Shown here piece by piece: positions 1 through 7,776 of a stretch of 18,021 bases of DNA (positions are counted from its first letter, which is position 1; the number at the start of each line of letters is the position of its first letter). A program made the translations under genes and the position numbers. The notes beneath the pieces were generated by a model. The model did not search any database and was not told where the DNA came from. It saw nothing but the letters and a program-made list of their open reading frames with translations. This stretch comes from CAZQSL01 sp964595945 (lineage in GTDB: Bacteria > UBP15 > UBA6099 > JAJRTR01): NCBI GenBank assembly GCA_964595945.1, contig CAZQSL010000071.1, positions 1-18,021 on the forward strand, read 5' to 3'.

Positions 1-376
1 TTTTCTTGAGTTCGCCGACAATTCGCCTGTATCCCCAGTTGTTTTCCTTAGCCATCCGCAGGATGATTTCGACTATCACTTTGTTGAGCGCTGGCCTTCC
101 ACGGCGGTTTTGTATGCCACGATATCCTTTGTCTGCGATCCAGTTGCGAAAAGTCCTGTAAGTCACTACGGTGATAATGTCTTTGATGCGGTCACCAAGT
201 GGTATGCCGAACTTCATGAGGCGCTCACGCTCTTCAGGAGTGAGGGTGACTCGCCGTCCGAGTTTTGATCGGAGGATTCGATTTTCGACTTTGAGATAAT
301 CGATTTCCTCGACGAGTTTTGAATTTACGATATGGGCAATAAGTATCAGGAAAGGATGGATCAAAGGTATAGACAT
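1..376 (-). CDS. Transposase/integrase, N-terminal part (cut by window edge)
   Basis: The first 125 codons of a gene that continues past the left edge. The start at 376 is preceded by AGAAAGG about 10 bases upstream. Residues 22-40 (VEEIDYLKVENRILRSKLG) look like a short leucine-rich coiled segment. A helix-turn-helix-like part follows (VTYRTFRNWIADKGY, then NRRGRP and WGYRRIVGELKK). This order is typical of the N-terminal half of IS3/IS481-type DDE integrase-core proteins that are common as multicopy elements in environmental bacteria. The catalytic DDE domain would lie outside the window, so I cannot say whether the gene is intact. The family call is from pattern recognition; the exact IS family is not determined, and no terminal inverted repeat could be fixed upstream. 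Confidence 0.75.
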   Translation of the reverse strand, partial: MSIPLIHPFLILIAHIVNSKLVEEIDYLKVENRILRSKLGRRVTLTPEERERLMKFGIPLGDRIKDIITVVTYRTFRNWIADKGYRGIQNRRGRPALNKVIVEIILRMAKENNWGYRRIVGELKK

Positions 377-958
377 AAATAACGAGCCTTTCTAAGCCGC
401 AACGGTAACATATTAGGCCAAATGCGGAAACAAATTCTAACCTAACGGGAGCCCATATGGCAACATTATCGGCTTCCCACTCAAAAACAGCCATTCAAAA
501 AGTGCTGAAAACATGAGGTGTTTGAATTTATGGCCCCTTGGCTGCAACTTTGAAAACACAAAATCGGAAGAACGATTCATTGGGAGCAACTATCGCGACA
601 TCGAAACCCGATGAAACAGCCGGATTCTATTGAAAATTCCGTATGAAATTCTCCGGCGCCCGAGCGAAACCCACTACCGAAAAATCAGTAGCATGCGAAA
701 TTTCCGAAATTACATCCGAACTCCGAAAGTAAACATTCTTCGAAAACAAAAAAATTATGGAATTTACTCCAGCTTCTCTTGGTTAACACACTATTAACAA
801 CACTAACAAATAATAAGACACAAAACAGCACACAACTCTGATTCTAATGCACGGTTCTGCACGAGCACCCTACATGCCAAAATTCTCCCAAATCGCGAAC
901 TATAGAACAAGAGAACTTTTTCCGATTTCCGGTTTGGCCCGGGGACTTCTGACTTAAG
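377..958. other. Non-coding stretch between divergent genes
   Basis: About 580 bases without a supported gene. The plus strand is rich in A and C. From 677 to 727 the pentamer CCGAA occurs four times (677, 704, 716, 723), which is the complement of the TTCGG core of the repeats near the tRNA fragment. Part of this stretch may be the end of the insertion element to the left, but I could not see a terminal inverted repeat. Confidence 0.5.
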
Positions 959-987
959 TTGCACCATGACATTAAAGCGTCTATAAT
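959..987 (+). promoter_or_regulatory. Sigma70-like promoter of the first ATPase gene
   Basis: TTGCAC at 959-964 and a perfect TATAAT at 982-987 are separated by 17 bases. Transcription would start near 994, giving a leader of about 30 bases. AAGAGG at 1013-1018 then lies 5 bases before the ATG at 1024. Confidence 0.75.
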
Positions 988-1023
988 GTACTTCTACTGC
1001 ATCATGTACGACAAGAGGTTGAC

Positions 1024-2244
1024 ATGTACAACAATCGAACTCTTCAATCGTTTTTCACAAAAGCTTCACAGCAGTTTCCCGTCATGCTTGTTACTGGCGC
1101 GCGTCAGGTCGGAAAAACGACGTTTCTCAAACATATCAGCGAAGCCGGCAGGCAATATGTGACTCTGGATGATCCACTTGTGCTTGCTCTCGCAAAGGAT
1201 GATCCCGCTCTTTTCATGCAGCGCTTCAAACCTCCAGTTGTTATTGATGAGATTCAGTATGCCCCTGCCCTTCTGCCATACATAAAAATGGAAGTGGATC
1301 AACATCATATTCCAGGTGCGTTCTGGCTGACTGGTTCACAGCAGTTTCATCTTATGAATGCAGTAACCGAATCGCTTTCCGGTCGCGTAGGAGTAGTAAA
1401 TATTCTGGCCATGTCGCGTCGGGAGATTTCCGGTCAGGGACTCAGTGTCGAACCGTTCATTCCAACGGCTTATCTCTTGTCATCATATCAGAGCGACCAC
1501 GCGATATCACTTGAAGATCTGTATCGCATTATCTGGCGTGGTTCTTTCCCTGCAATCGCGCTCTCAAAGGAAATGGATCGCGATCTATTTTTCAGTTCTT
1601 ATGTACAGACATATTTGCAACGCGATGTCCGCGATCTTGCGCGTGTCAGCGATGAAATGGCTTTTCTGCGTTTTCTGCGTGCCGCTGCCGCACGTTCCGG
1701 CCAATTGCTCAACATAACTGACATGGCGCGTGACGCTGATGTGTCCGTCAACACCGGAAAAAGCTGGCTTTCCATACTCCAGTCATCTGGCATTGTATAT
1801 CTTCTCGAACCATATCATTCCAATGTCACAAAACGGCTTATCAAAGCCCCGAAACTCTACTTTCTCGATACCGGACTCTGCGCATACCTGACCGAGTGGT
1901 CGAGCCCACAAACCCTCGAAGCGGGCGCGATGTCCGGCGCTTTTCTCGAAACATGGGTTATTTCAGAAATCCTTAAAACTTGGCTGCACAATGGGCTTCG
2001 CCCGCCGTTCTATTACTATCGCGACAAAGACCAGAAAGAAATTGATTTACTGATCGTGCGCGACGGAACAATATATCCCATCGAAATCAAGAAATCCGCG
2101 TCGCCGACTAAAGACAGCGTCCGGCATTTCAAAGCGCTCGAAAAACTAAAAATGACCATTGGACCAGGCGGTGTCATCTGTCTGGCTAATCAATCACTGC
2201 CACTGACAGACAATGCAATTTCAATTCCAATTGGAACGATATAA
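1024..2244 (+). CDS. AAA_14 / DUF4143 family ATPase (first copy)
   Basis: A 406-aa cytoplasmic protein of the AAA_14-DUF4143 family. Walker A is GARQVGKT at residues 25-32, Walker B is VVIDE at 72-76, and LTGSQQF at 102-108 fits a sensor-1 position. The C-terminal part has the family's YFLDTGLCAYL segment. It ends in a PD-(D/E)XK-like pattern, with EID at 339-341 and EIK at 354-356. The length is normal for the family. The cellular role of the family is not established; members are often found singly or in clusters with mobile elements, and the C-terminal motif suggests nucleic-acid binding or cutting. The start is fixed by AAGAGG 5 bases upstream and by the promoter at 959-987. It is followed at 2373 by a second member of the same family with its own promoter. 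Confidence 0.9.
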   Translation: MYNNRTLQSFFTKASQQFPVMLVTGARQVGKTTFLKHISEAGRQYVTLDDPLVLALAKDDPALFMQRFKPPVVIDEIQYAPALLPYIKMEVDQHHIPGAFWLTGSQQFHLMNAVTESLSGRVGVVNILAMSRREISGQGLSVEPFIPTAYLLSSYQSDHAISLEDLYRIIWRGSFPAIALSKEMDRDLFFSSYVQTYLQRDVRDLARVSDEMAFLRFLRAAAARSGQLLNITDMARDADVSVNTGKSWLSILQSSGIVYLLEPYHSNVTKRLIKAPKLYFLDTGLCAYLTEWSSPQTLEAGAMSGAFLETWVISEILKTWLHNGLRPPFYYYRDKDQKEIDLLIVRDGTIYPIEIKKSASPTKDSVRHFKALEKLKMTIGPGGVICLANQSLPLTDNAISIPIGTI

Positions 2245-2281
2245 TCTTTCATCTCGCAACATCGTTTATGCCAGTTTTACA

Positions 2282-2309
2282 TTGAATTATTTGCAATTAG
2301 CCGTATAAT
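2282..2309 (+). promoter_or_regulatory. Sigma70-like promoter of the second ATPase gene
   Basis: TTGAAT at 2282-2287 and TATAAT at 2304-2309 are 16 bases apart, in the gap between the two ATPase genes. The second gene can therefore be transcribed on its own. Confidence 0.6.
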
Positions 2310-2327
2310 ATACTTACTATTAGCCGT
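2296..2327 (+). repeat. 9-bp direct repeat across the -10 region
   Basis: ATTAGCCGT occurs at 2296-2304 and again at 2319-2327, with a 23-bp repeat distance. The first copy touches the -10 box and the second lies at the expected transcription start. This placement fits a repressor operator, but no regulator is identified. The core TAGCCG recurs in the direct repeats around the tRNA fragment. Confidence 0.4.
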
Positions 2328-2372
2328 GGTGCTACCTTTCATTTGGACGGCTATTTTTGGCGGATGACTGCA

Positions 2373-3617
2373 ATGACAGAAACTGAATTATATCCCCGTT
2401 TTGCGCAGAATCGGTTAGCGGAAGCGCTTACCGACACACCGGTTGTGCTTGTGCATGGCCCGCGACAGTGCGGTAAAACGACGCTGACGCGCATGGTCGG
2501 GAAAACGAGTGGTTACGATTACATAACTTTCGATGATGATGTGCAGCTTAATGCCGCGCAGACTGATCCCGTAAGTTTTATTGCCGGGTTGTCAGATAAA
2601 TCTATTCTCGATGAAGTGCAGAGAGTGCCGTCGCTTTTTCTTGCCATGAAGGCGGCTGTTGACATAAACCGCCGACCGGGCCGGTTTATCTTGACTGGTT
2701 CTGCAAATGTTATGCTGATTCCGCAGATGGCCGATTCGCTGGCTGGCCGCATGGAGATTCTTCGATTGCATCCGCTAAGTCAGGACGAGCTTGGCCGAAG
2801 AGAATCACGATTCATTGACGAGCTTTTTGAAGGGGAGTTTCAAAACAAGCACTATGGGCGGCTCGGCAGCGAGCTGATAGAGAAGGTCGTTGCAGGCGGA
2901 TTTCCTCCGGCTCTTGCCCGTTCCACTCCACGCCGGCGCGCGATATGGTATCGCGATTATGTCGAAACGCTGGTGCAGCGCGATGTCCGGGACATGAGTC
3001 GTATCAGCGCTTTGGAAAACCTGCCCAGATTGCTCCAGCTTGCGGCAGGCCAGACTGCCCGGCTTGTAAACGTTGCGGAGATGGCATCTTCATTTCAGAT
3101 GAGCCGTCCGACAATCCGCGACTACGTTGTTCTGCTCGAACGCATATTTCTCATTGAACATTTGCCGCCATGGCACAACAACCGCCTGAGCCGCCTGATA
3201 AAGACGCCCAAGTTGCATCTCACAGACACCGGGCTTGCCGCCGCGCTGCTCGGCATGGATGTAACCGCATTGGAAAAGAACCGCGAAATGTTCGGGCAGC
3301 TTCTCGAAACTTTCGTATTGCAGGAACTGAAAAGAAAAGCGAGCTGGCGTGATGTCCCGATCTCATTCTTCCATTTCCGCGATAAAGAAGGTTCGGAAGT
3401 GGACATCGTACTCGAACAGGGTGCCCAAAAGTTGGCAGGCGTGGAAGTAAAAGCATCATCAACAGTGACCTCGAAAGACTTCAGCGGGCTGCGAAAACTC
3501 AGAGAAGCCACTGGTGACCGATTCACTGCCGGAGTTGTATTGTATGATGGAGACCGAGTCGCAGGCTTCGGCGAGAAACTTTTCGCCGTCCCCGTTAGTG
3601 CTCTTTGGGAATCATAA
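2373..3617 (+). CDS. AAA_14 / DUF4143 family ATPase (second copy)
   Basis: A 414-aa protein of the same family as the gene before it, clearly diverged. Walker A is GPRQCGKT at residues 29-36. Walker B is ILDE at 78-81, and LTGSANVM carries the sensor-1 position. The DUF4143 part contains LHLTDTGLAAALLG, and the end has the PD-(D/E)XK-like pair EVD (342-344) and EVK (358-360). The ATG at 2373 is preferred because the family usually begins close to the YPRFA segment and GGCGG lies 9 bases upstream. A TTG at 2343 and an ATG at 2364 are in-frame alternatives that would add 10 or 3 residues. Function is unknown; ATP binding is safe, nuclease activity is inference. Confidence 0.88.
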   Translation: MTETELYPRFAQNRLAEALTDTPVVLVHGPRQCGKTTLTRMVGKTSGYDYITFDDDVQLNAAQTDPVSFIAGLSDKSILDEVQRVPSLFLAMKAAVDINRRPGRFILTGSANVMLIPQMADSLAGRMEILRLHPLSQDELGRRESRFIDELFEGEFQNKHYGRLGSELIEKVVAGGFPPALARSTPRRRAIWYRDYVETLVQRDVRDMSRISALENLPRLLQLAAGQTARLVNVAEMASSFQMSRPTIRDYVVLLERIFLIEHLPPWHNNRLSRLIKTPKLHLTDTGLAAALLGMDVTALEKNREMFGQLLETFVLQELKRKASWRDVPISFFHFRDKEGSEVDIVLEQGAQKLAGVEVKASSTVTSKDFSGLRKLREATGDRFTAGVVLYDGDRVAGFGEKLFAVPVSALWES

Positions 3618-3629
3618 TCTTCCCGCACA

Positions 3630-3648
3630 TTCGGACAAATTTCGGACA
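3630..3648 (+). repeat. TTCGGACA direct repeat pair, period 11
   Basis: TTCGGACA stands at 3630-3637 and 3641-3648, just after the second ATPase gene. A very similar pair with the same 11-bp period lies at 3842-3861 on the other side of the tRNA fragment. An 11-bp period puts both copies on the same face of the helix, as expected for a protein-binding array such as arm-type sites of a tyrosine integrase. That role is inference. Confidence 0.45.
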
Positions 3649-3649
3649 T

Positions 3650-3673
3650 GGTTTTTGTGAGTAGCACAAAACC
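3650..3673 (+). terminator. Hairpin downstream of the second ATPase gene
   Basis: GGTTTTTGTG pairs with CACAAAACC around a 5-base loop, with one bulged T. It starts 32 bases after the stop codon. There is no T-run after it, so it may be a weak or Rho-assisted terminator rather than a classic intrinsic one. Confidence 0.35.
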
Positions 3674-3675
3674 GT

Positions 3676-3787
3676 AATAGCCGCATGGCCCCTGCCCTTT
3701 TTGACCCGCCAAACATTAATCCAGAGGGATTCCTAATCCCGGTGGCCAGGTTCGAGTCCTGGTGGGGGCATTCCAAAATAGCCGCAT
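3676..3787 (+). repeat. 11-bp direct repeats flanking the tRNA fragment
   Basis: AATAGCCGCAT occurs at 3676-3686 and 3777-3787. The two copies bracket the tRNA-Arg remnant, the right copy starting 6 bases after the discriminator base. They could be recombinase core or accessory sites, or a target duplication from an insertion that carried the tRNA piece. Confidence 0.5.
3721..3770 (+). tRNA. 3' half of tRNA-Arg(CCT), probable attachment-site remnant
   Basis: The anticodon arm lies at 3725-3741 with loop TTCCTAA, which gives anticodon CCT at 3732-3734. The T-arm is CCAGG-TTCGAGT-CCTGG at 3746-3762. The 3' acceptor strand TGGGGGC is at 3763-3769, with discriminator A at 3770 and no encoded CCA. 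No D-arm or correctly spaced 5' acceptor strand precedes it. GCCCCTG at 3688 could pair with the acceptor strand, but the sequence between does not fold as a tRNA. This is what remains next to an integrative element that uses the tRNA 3' half as attachment site. In the usual arrangement the element lies to the left and host sequence to the right. It should not be functional as a tRNA. Confidence 0.65.
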
Positions 3788-3841
3788 TAAACCAAGCTTA
3801 TTTAAAGGCTTATATTCACTTATTAGCAACCCTCAAAATGC

Positions 3842-3861
3842 TTCGGCCAAGATTCGGCCAA
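3842..3861 (+). repeat. TTCGGCCAA direct repeat pair, period 11
   Basis: TTCGGCCAA occurs at 3842-3850 and 3853-3861 in the same orientation as the TTCGGACA pair at 3630-3648, with the same 11-bp period. Confidence 0.45.
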
Positions 3862-4384
3862 AAAACTGCGTTTCGCTGCATGAATATGTTGTGATCTATT
3901 GGGAATGAATAAACGCGTAGAAATTGATTTAAGTGTTGTTGCAAATTATTGATGTGAAGGAGGTATCAAATTATTATAGTTTTTATACATTCGGTTAATA
4001 ATATCTGCCACTCATTTGTTTTCGAGAAGTCGATCTTAAATAAGTCAACTTTTCTTACAATCTGGAAAACGATGACATTCCGTATGAAGCATTAGTAAAT
4101 CATATTACTGTTTTTTGCGGCAGCCAATCCATGATTGTACGCCACTTAAACGATGTGCAAGCTTATCATCATACATCCGTTGCATGTGAATGCCATGGAG
4201 TGCTTGATCGGGGGAATGAGCAAGAGACCGTGCAGGAGTTACACTTCCCGCACGGTCTGGTCTGTCTGGGTGAAAAGCTTGCTGGTGCTACTACTGATGG
4301 CAGACGAAAAGCGCACGAATGGGTATCATTCCTTTGAGGCATGTTTTCTGTTCATGGTAGTGCTTCCAGGGTTTTGTATGGCGC
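3862..4384. other. AT-rich stretch without a supported gene
   Basis: No open reading frame here has both a ribosome binding site and a protein-like composition. GGAGG inside GAAGGAGGTATC near 3960 looks like a ribosome binding site, but no start codon follows at the right distance, so a decayed gene is possible. The stretch is much richer in A and T than its surroundings. It contains the hairpin at 4225-4258. Confidence 0.5.
4225..4258. repeat. 9-bp perfect inverted repeat
   Basis: AGACCGTGC at 4225-4233 is the exact reverse complement of GCACGGTCT at 4250-4258, around a 16-base loop. It lies about 130 bases beyond the stop of the minus-strand lipoprotein gene. No T-run follows on either strand, so a terminator role is only possible, not shown. 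Confidence 0.4.
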
Positions 4385-6769
4385 TTAGTAGCATGAGCTG
4401 ACGGAAAGTGTTCCCAAGTTCATCTTGATGAATTCTTCCCCGAGCGTTTCATCTGCATTGGGAGTGTTTGTGAGATTGGTCTTGCCCGAGCCGTCGGCGT
4501 TCATGATGTAGATGTCGCACTGGCGGGCTGCGTTGTCGTAGTACTGGTAGGCGATGCGCCCGTCGGATAGCACTTTTGGTGTGGCCGCGTTTGTTGCGAG
4601 TGCGGTTTTGCCGGTGCCATCGGCGTTGATGGTGTAGATAACGCCGTCCGCTTCGTAATCGTCCTGATAGATGATTTTGCCTGATGGTGTTACGTCGATA
4701 TTGACTATTGTGCCGTTTGTGTTGGGTATTGCTGAAATTGCGGATGACGTTCTATTGATCAGTGAAAGAGTGCCGCCTGTCGCCGCAACGAAATACGAAG
4801 AGTTAAGGACTGCAACGGCGTAATCACGGAATCCCGGGGATGAAGCAAAAGCTGTTGCCAGAAGGTTGGTGACTGATTGAGTGGTGATGTTGAAGGAATT
4901 AAGCATCCGGTTTGATGTTGAGTAAACGAGCAGGTTCGCCCCGTCATATCTGCTTTCCACATAGTAATCGTCGAGATCCGCTAGCATGCTTCTTCCCGTT
5001 CCGTCCGTGTTGATTACATAATTTCCAGAGCCCGACGATGAGCCAACTATTTCGAACGCAATTTTGCTGCCCACAAGTATCGGGAATCCGGCGAAGACAG
5101 TGGCGGAACCCTGAACCAGCTTTGTAACATTTGAGCCGTCCGCATTCATCGTGTAGATGCTGCTGAAACCGTCGCGGGTGGAAACGAACGGAATCAGTGC
5201 CGATGTGCCGGAGCCGCCAGAAGAAGTGACAGTGACGGATACTGAGTTCTGGTCGGTTGCGCCATCGTCATCAGTCACTGTGAGAGTTGCGGTGTATGTA
5301 CCGGCTGACGAATAAGTGTGTGACGGATTCTGCGATGTGGATGTGGAGCCGTCGCCGAACGTCCATGAGTACGAGGCGCAGGTGCCATCGCTATCGCTGC
5401 ATGTGGAAGTGAAACTGACTGCAAGTGGAGCCGTGCCGCTTGTGGGGCTTGCCGCGATGGCAGTGATTGAAGGAGCCAGATTGACAGCTATGTTGGTGAG
5501 TGAGCCGCTGATGCTGGCGCTTTTCACTATGCTTGTGTCGCTGTAGGCAGTGACTGATGCGCTCCAGTTGACTGGTGCGGATGGTGACGGCGGCTTCATG
5601 GCCCAGGTGGCAGTCCAGCCGGGAAGCGTGGAGAGGTCGGGGAACGTGATGCTTGTGGCGCTGCCGAGGTATCCGCTGGTGACGTCAAGTGAGTGCGTGG
5701 ATGCTACGAAGGTATATTTTCTGCCGCCTGTGTAGGGCGACCATGTGGCTCTGTAAACTGCCGGGGAAGCAGATGCGAGGCTAAATACCGGAGTATTGAA
5801 GCTCGCTACATCACCGAGCGGGATTGTCACATTGTCGCCGGGATCACTTGTGCTGGCGTAGTATGACCGCTCGCGGCTGATGTCCGATTCTGTTACGAAA
5901 GCGTGTGTGGAAATCGCATACTTCCACCCGGCAGGCATTTTCGCTGCCGGTATTCTCGGCATTGTCAGCGATGTCACATTGCCGAGCTGGTCGAATTGAA
6001 GGTAGGTGTTGGCGTTATCCATGTATTCCATGTACGTGCTGCCGATGCTCTCATTTGCGTATTTGCCAGTGATCGTGATTGCAGTCGGGACGAAAGCAAA
6101 CGCGCTCTGTCCGGTAAAGTCCACCGGAATCGTGTTTGCGCCGGTTGAGATGTTGATGCCTGATGAGATGATGCCTCGTGAGGGAATGCCGCTGCTTGAT
6201 GCCTGAACGGCTATCATGTTGTAGCTGCCAGCCGGACAGTAGAATGGTAACGTGTAGGGTGATGTTTCAGCCGCGCTGTTATCGAAGCACGATGAATTCC
6301 AAAATCCGATTAGGGCACGTGCGCCTGACTCGCTCGTGAAGTAGCTGCCCGATACGGTGCCGGTCTGTGCGGGCGCGCCGCTGTCGCACCATCCATCAGT
6401 CACATCACCGGTGGTTTCTGCGATGGTCGAGTATTCAACATTTACGCTGCTCTCGCCGTCACAGACATAAGCGATGCCGTATCTGCCGCCTGAATTGCTG
6501 ATGGCTTTTGTTGTGCTGACGCTGCACGGACTGCCGCTCTGGCACAGCGAAGTCCACACCGCGCCATCAAAGAAAGCAGCCCACTTTGATGCGGTGATCT
6601 TAACCGTCAAACTGCCAGAGTCGACGGGCTGGTTTGTGCCGCCGCCATTACCTGAGCCGCTACCGGTGATCAGCGCGTTTTTCGAATCCCCACCACCGCC
6701 GCAGCCTGCGAGCGCGAGCATTGCAGCGATTACCAATATTCCCATCATAGTGATTAGATTTCGTTTCAT
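4385..6769 (-). CDS. Lipoprotein with PKD domain and TolB-like beta-propeller repeats
   Basis: A 794-aa exported protein. The N-terminus is a lipoprotein signal with lipobox LAGC and lipidated Cys23, followed by a glycine-rich linker (CGGGGDSK). The absence of Asp at position +2 fits outer-membrane sorting. Residues about 55-430 are threonine/serine-rich with scattered cysteines and match nothing I recognise. A PKD domain spans about 435-516 (WTFGDGSTSTSQNPSHTY, then TVTDDDGA). From about 528 onward there are TolB/WD40-like repeats, with YTMNADGSNVTKL, YTINADGTGKTAL and YIMNADGSGKTNL as the clearest. The start at 6769 is chosen because GGAGG lies 5 bases upstream; an ATG four codons earlier overlaps that site. 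The start is 11 bases after the stop of the barrel-like gene, so the two are co-transcribed. Likely a surface or periplasm-facing binding protein; the ligand is unknown. Confidence 0.85.
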   Translation of the reverse strand: MKRNLITMMGILVIAAMLALAGCGGGGDSKNALITGSGSGNGGGTNQPVDSGSLTVKITASKWAAFFDGAVWTSLCQSGSPCSVSTTKAISNSGGRYGIAYVCDGESSVNVEYSTIAETTGDVTDGWCDSGAPAQTGTVSGSYFTSESGARALIGFWNSSCFDNSAAETSPYTLPFYCPAGSYNMIAVQASSSGIPSRGIISSGINISTGANTIPVDFTGQSAFAFVPTAITITGKYANESIGSTYMEYMDNANTYLQFDQLGNVTSLTMPRIPAAKMPAGWKYAISTHAFVTESDISRERSYYASTSDPGDNVTIPLGDVASFNTPVFSLASASPAVYRATWSPYTGGRKYTFVASTHSLDVTSGYLGSATSITFPDLSTLPGWTATWAMKPPSPSAPVNWSASVTAYSDTSIVKSASISGSLTNIAVNLAPSITAIAASPTSGTAPLAVSFTSTCSDSDGTCASYSWTFGDGSTSTSQNPSHTYSSAGTYTATLTVTDDDGATDQNSVSVTVTSSGGSGTSALIPFVSTRDGFSSIYTMNADGSNVTKLVQGSATVFAGFPILVGSKIAFEIVGSSSGSGNYVINTDGTGRSMLADLDDYYVESRYDGANLLVYSTSNRMLNSFNITTQSVTNLLATAFASSPGFRDYAVAVLNSSYFVAATGGTLSLINRTSSAISAIPNTNGTIVNIDVTPSGKIIYQDDYEADGVIYTINADGTGKTALATNAATPKVLSDGRIAYQYYDNAARQCDIYIMNADGSGKTNLTNTPNADETLGEEFIKMNLGTLSVSSCY

Positions 6770-6780
6770 GATTTCCTCCA

Positions 6781-7632
6781 TCAGAAGTTTTTATTCAAGG
6801 ACATGGCACCATTGATCGCGCCAAGGTCGTTAACATCGAACATGCCAATCGAGGCGTGTCCGTAATTGCCGAGCTTAAATGCGATGCCCGCGGACAGCGC
6901 GGAATCGTCGCACCCACCGCAGTCCACGCCTGCCGCCGGCAGGATGACTCTATGGATAATCAGTTTCTGAAAATGCAGGCTGTGGTAATCGGCGTAGACA
7001 GATACCGCATCGCTGATCGGATAGGCAGCGGAGACGAAATAGCCTGCGTCCGAATCCACATCGCCGCCATGCATCGAAACACCCATGCGTGCCGTGACGC
7101 TGCTGCCATAGCGAAACTGACCGCCGAGATATGTCTGCGTGAATGAATCGACGTCATTTCTGTCACTGTCGCGAAAGTACACCGCACCGGCAATCAGTCC
7201 GCCGCGCATGATGTCATCAATCGCGTAATCACGCGAATCCCATTCAGCCCCCAGCGCATCGGAGTTGTGATATGCGGTGTTGAAGAGATTGCCATCCGTA
7301 GCCTCAAGCTCATAGCTCTGATGCGAGTAGCTGAAATTGATTCCCCGCGTCCCGGCAATCAGATAAACGTTAGCGCCGCTTGCATCCACCGTGATTTCAG
7401 GATCCGGCATGTTGGCAATATTTCCGAACATCGTGCCGCTCACACCCAACGTCACATAAACAGCTCCCGTTGCTCCGTTATTCATTGCCTCGAAACTCAG
7501 CGTCTGCGGCACGAACACCCGGTAACCGGGATTGAATGCACCGTCGCCAACGCCCAGCGTCGGCTCTGCGTTTGCCATCCCGGCCGACAGTACCATGACT
7601 GCCGTTACTGCAAAGATAAATACTCTTTTCAC
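6781..7632 (-). CDS. Exported protein, probable small outer-membrane beta-barrel
   Basis: A 283-aa protein with a classic signal peptide (KR, hydrophobic core, then GMANA before a predicted cut). The start is GTG at 7632, with GGAGG 5 bases upstream. The mature part alternates short amphipathic strands with turns such as YHNSDALGAEWDSRDYAI, and the chain ends in phenylalanine (SLNKNF), a common feature of outer-membrane barrels. The order of strands and the end (KLGNYGHASIGMFDVNDLGAI) are loosely reminiscent of YfaZ-type proteins, but I cannot confirm that family. Two cysteines (CGGC near residue 240) are unusual for a barrel. It heads a two-gene operon with the PKD/TolB-like lipoprotein, so the two may work together at the outer membrane. 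No convincing promoter was found upstream. Confidence 0.75.
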   Translation of the reverse strand: MKRVFIFAVTAVMVLSAGMANAEPTLGVGDGAFNPGYRVFVPQTLSFEAMNNGATGAVYVTLGVSGTMFGNIANMPDPEITVDASGANVYLIAGTRGINFSYSHQSYELEATDGNLFNTAYHNSDALGAEWDSRDYAIDDIMRGGLIAGAVYFRDSDRNDVDSFTQTYLGGQFRYGSSVTARMGVSMHGGDVDSDAGYFVSAAYPISDAVSVYADYHSLHFQKLIIHRVILPAAGVDCGGCDDSALSAGIAFKLGNYGHASIGMFDVNDLGAINGAMSLNKNF

Positions 7633-7776
7633 ATTGCCCTCCTTTATGAAAATGACTTCTTTGGTTCAAAATAGTGGACGCAAAGAGGCGCCGCAGGATT
7701 TTGAGCGTTTTTGCTGTTGTTATGGGAGAGTCGATGTGAGATTGGAAAAGAAGGCCAAACCAAAAAGACAGTCCCG

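Noticed and set aside
3122..3712. 196-aa minus-strand open frame opposite the second ATPase gene
   Set aside because: It lies almost entirely over the conserved C-terminal half of the ATPase, is serine/arginine-rich and has no ribosome binding site.
3688..3770. A complete tRNA-Arg starting at GCCCCTG
   Set aside because: The acceptor pairing needs two wobble pairs, no D-arm can be formed, and the total length is about ten bases too long.
4131..4401. 68- and 82-aa open frames before the lipoprotein gene
   Set aside because: No ribosome binding site, they read through the hairpin at 4225-4258 in two different frames, and neither looks like a known protein.
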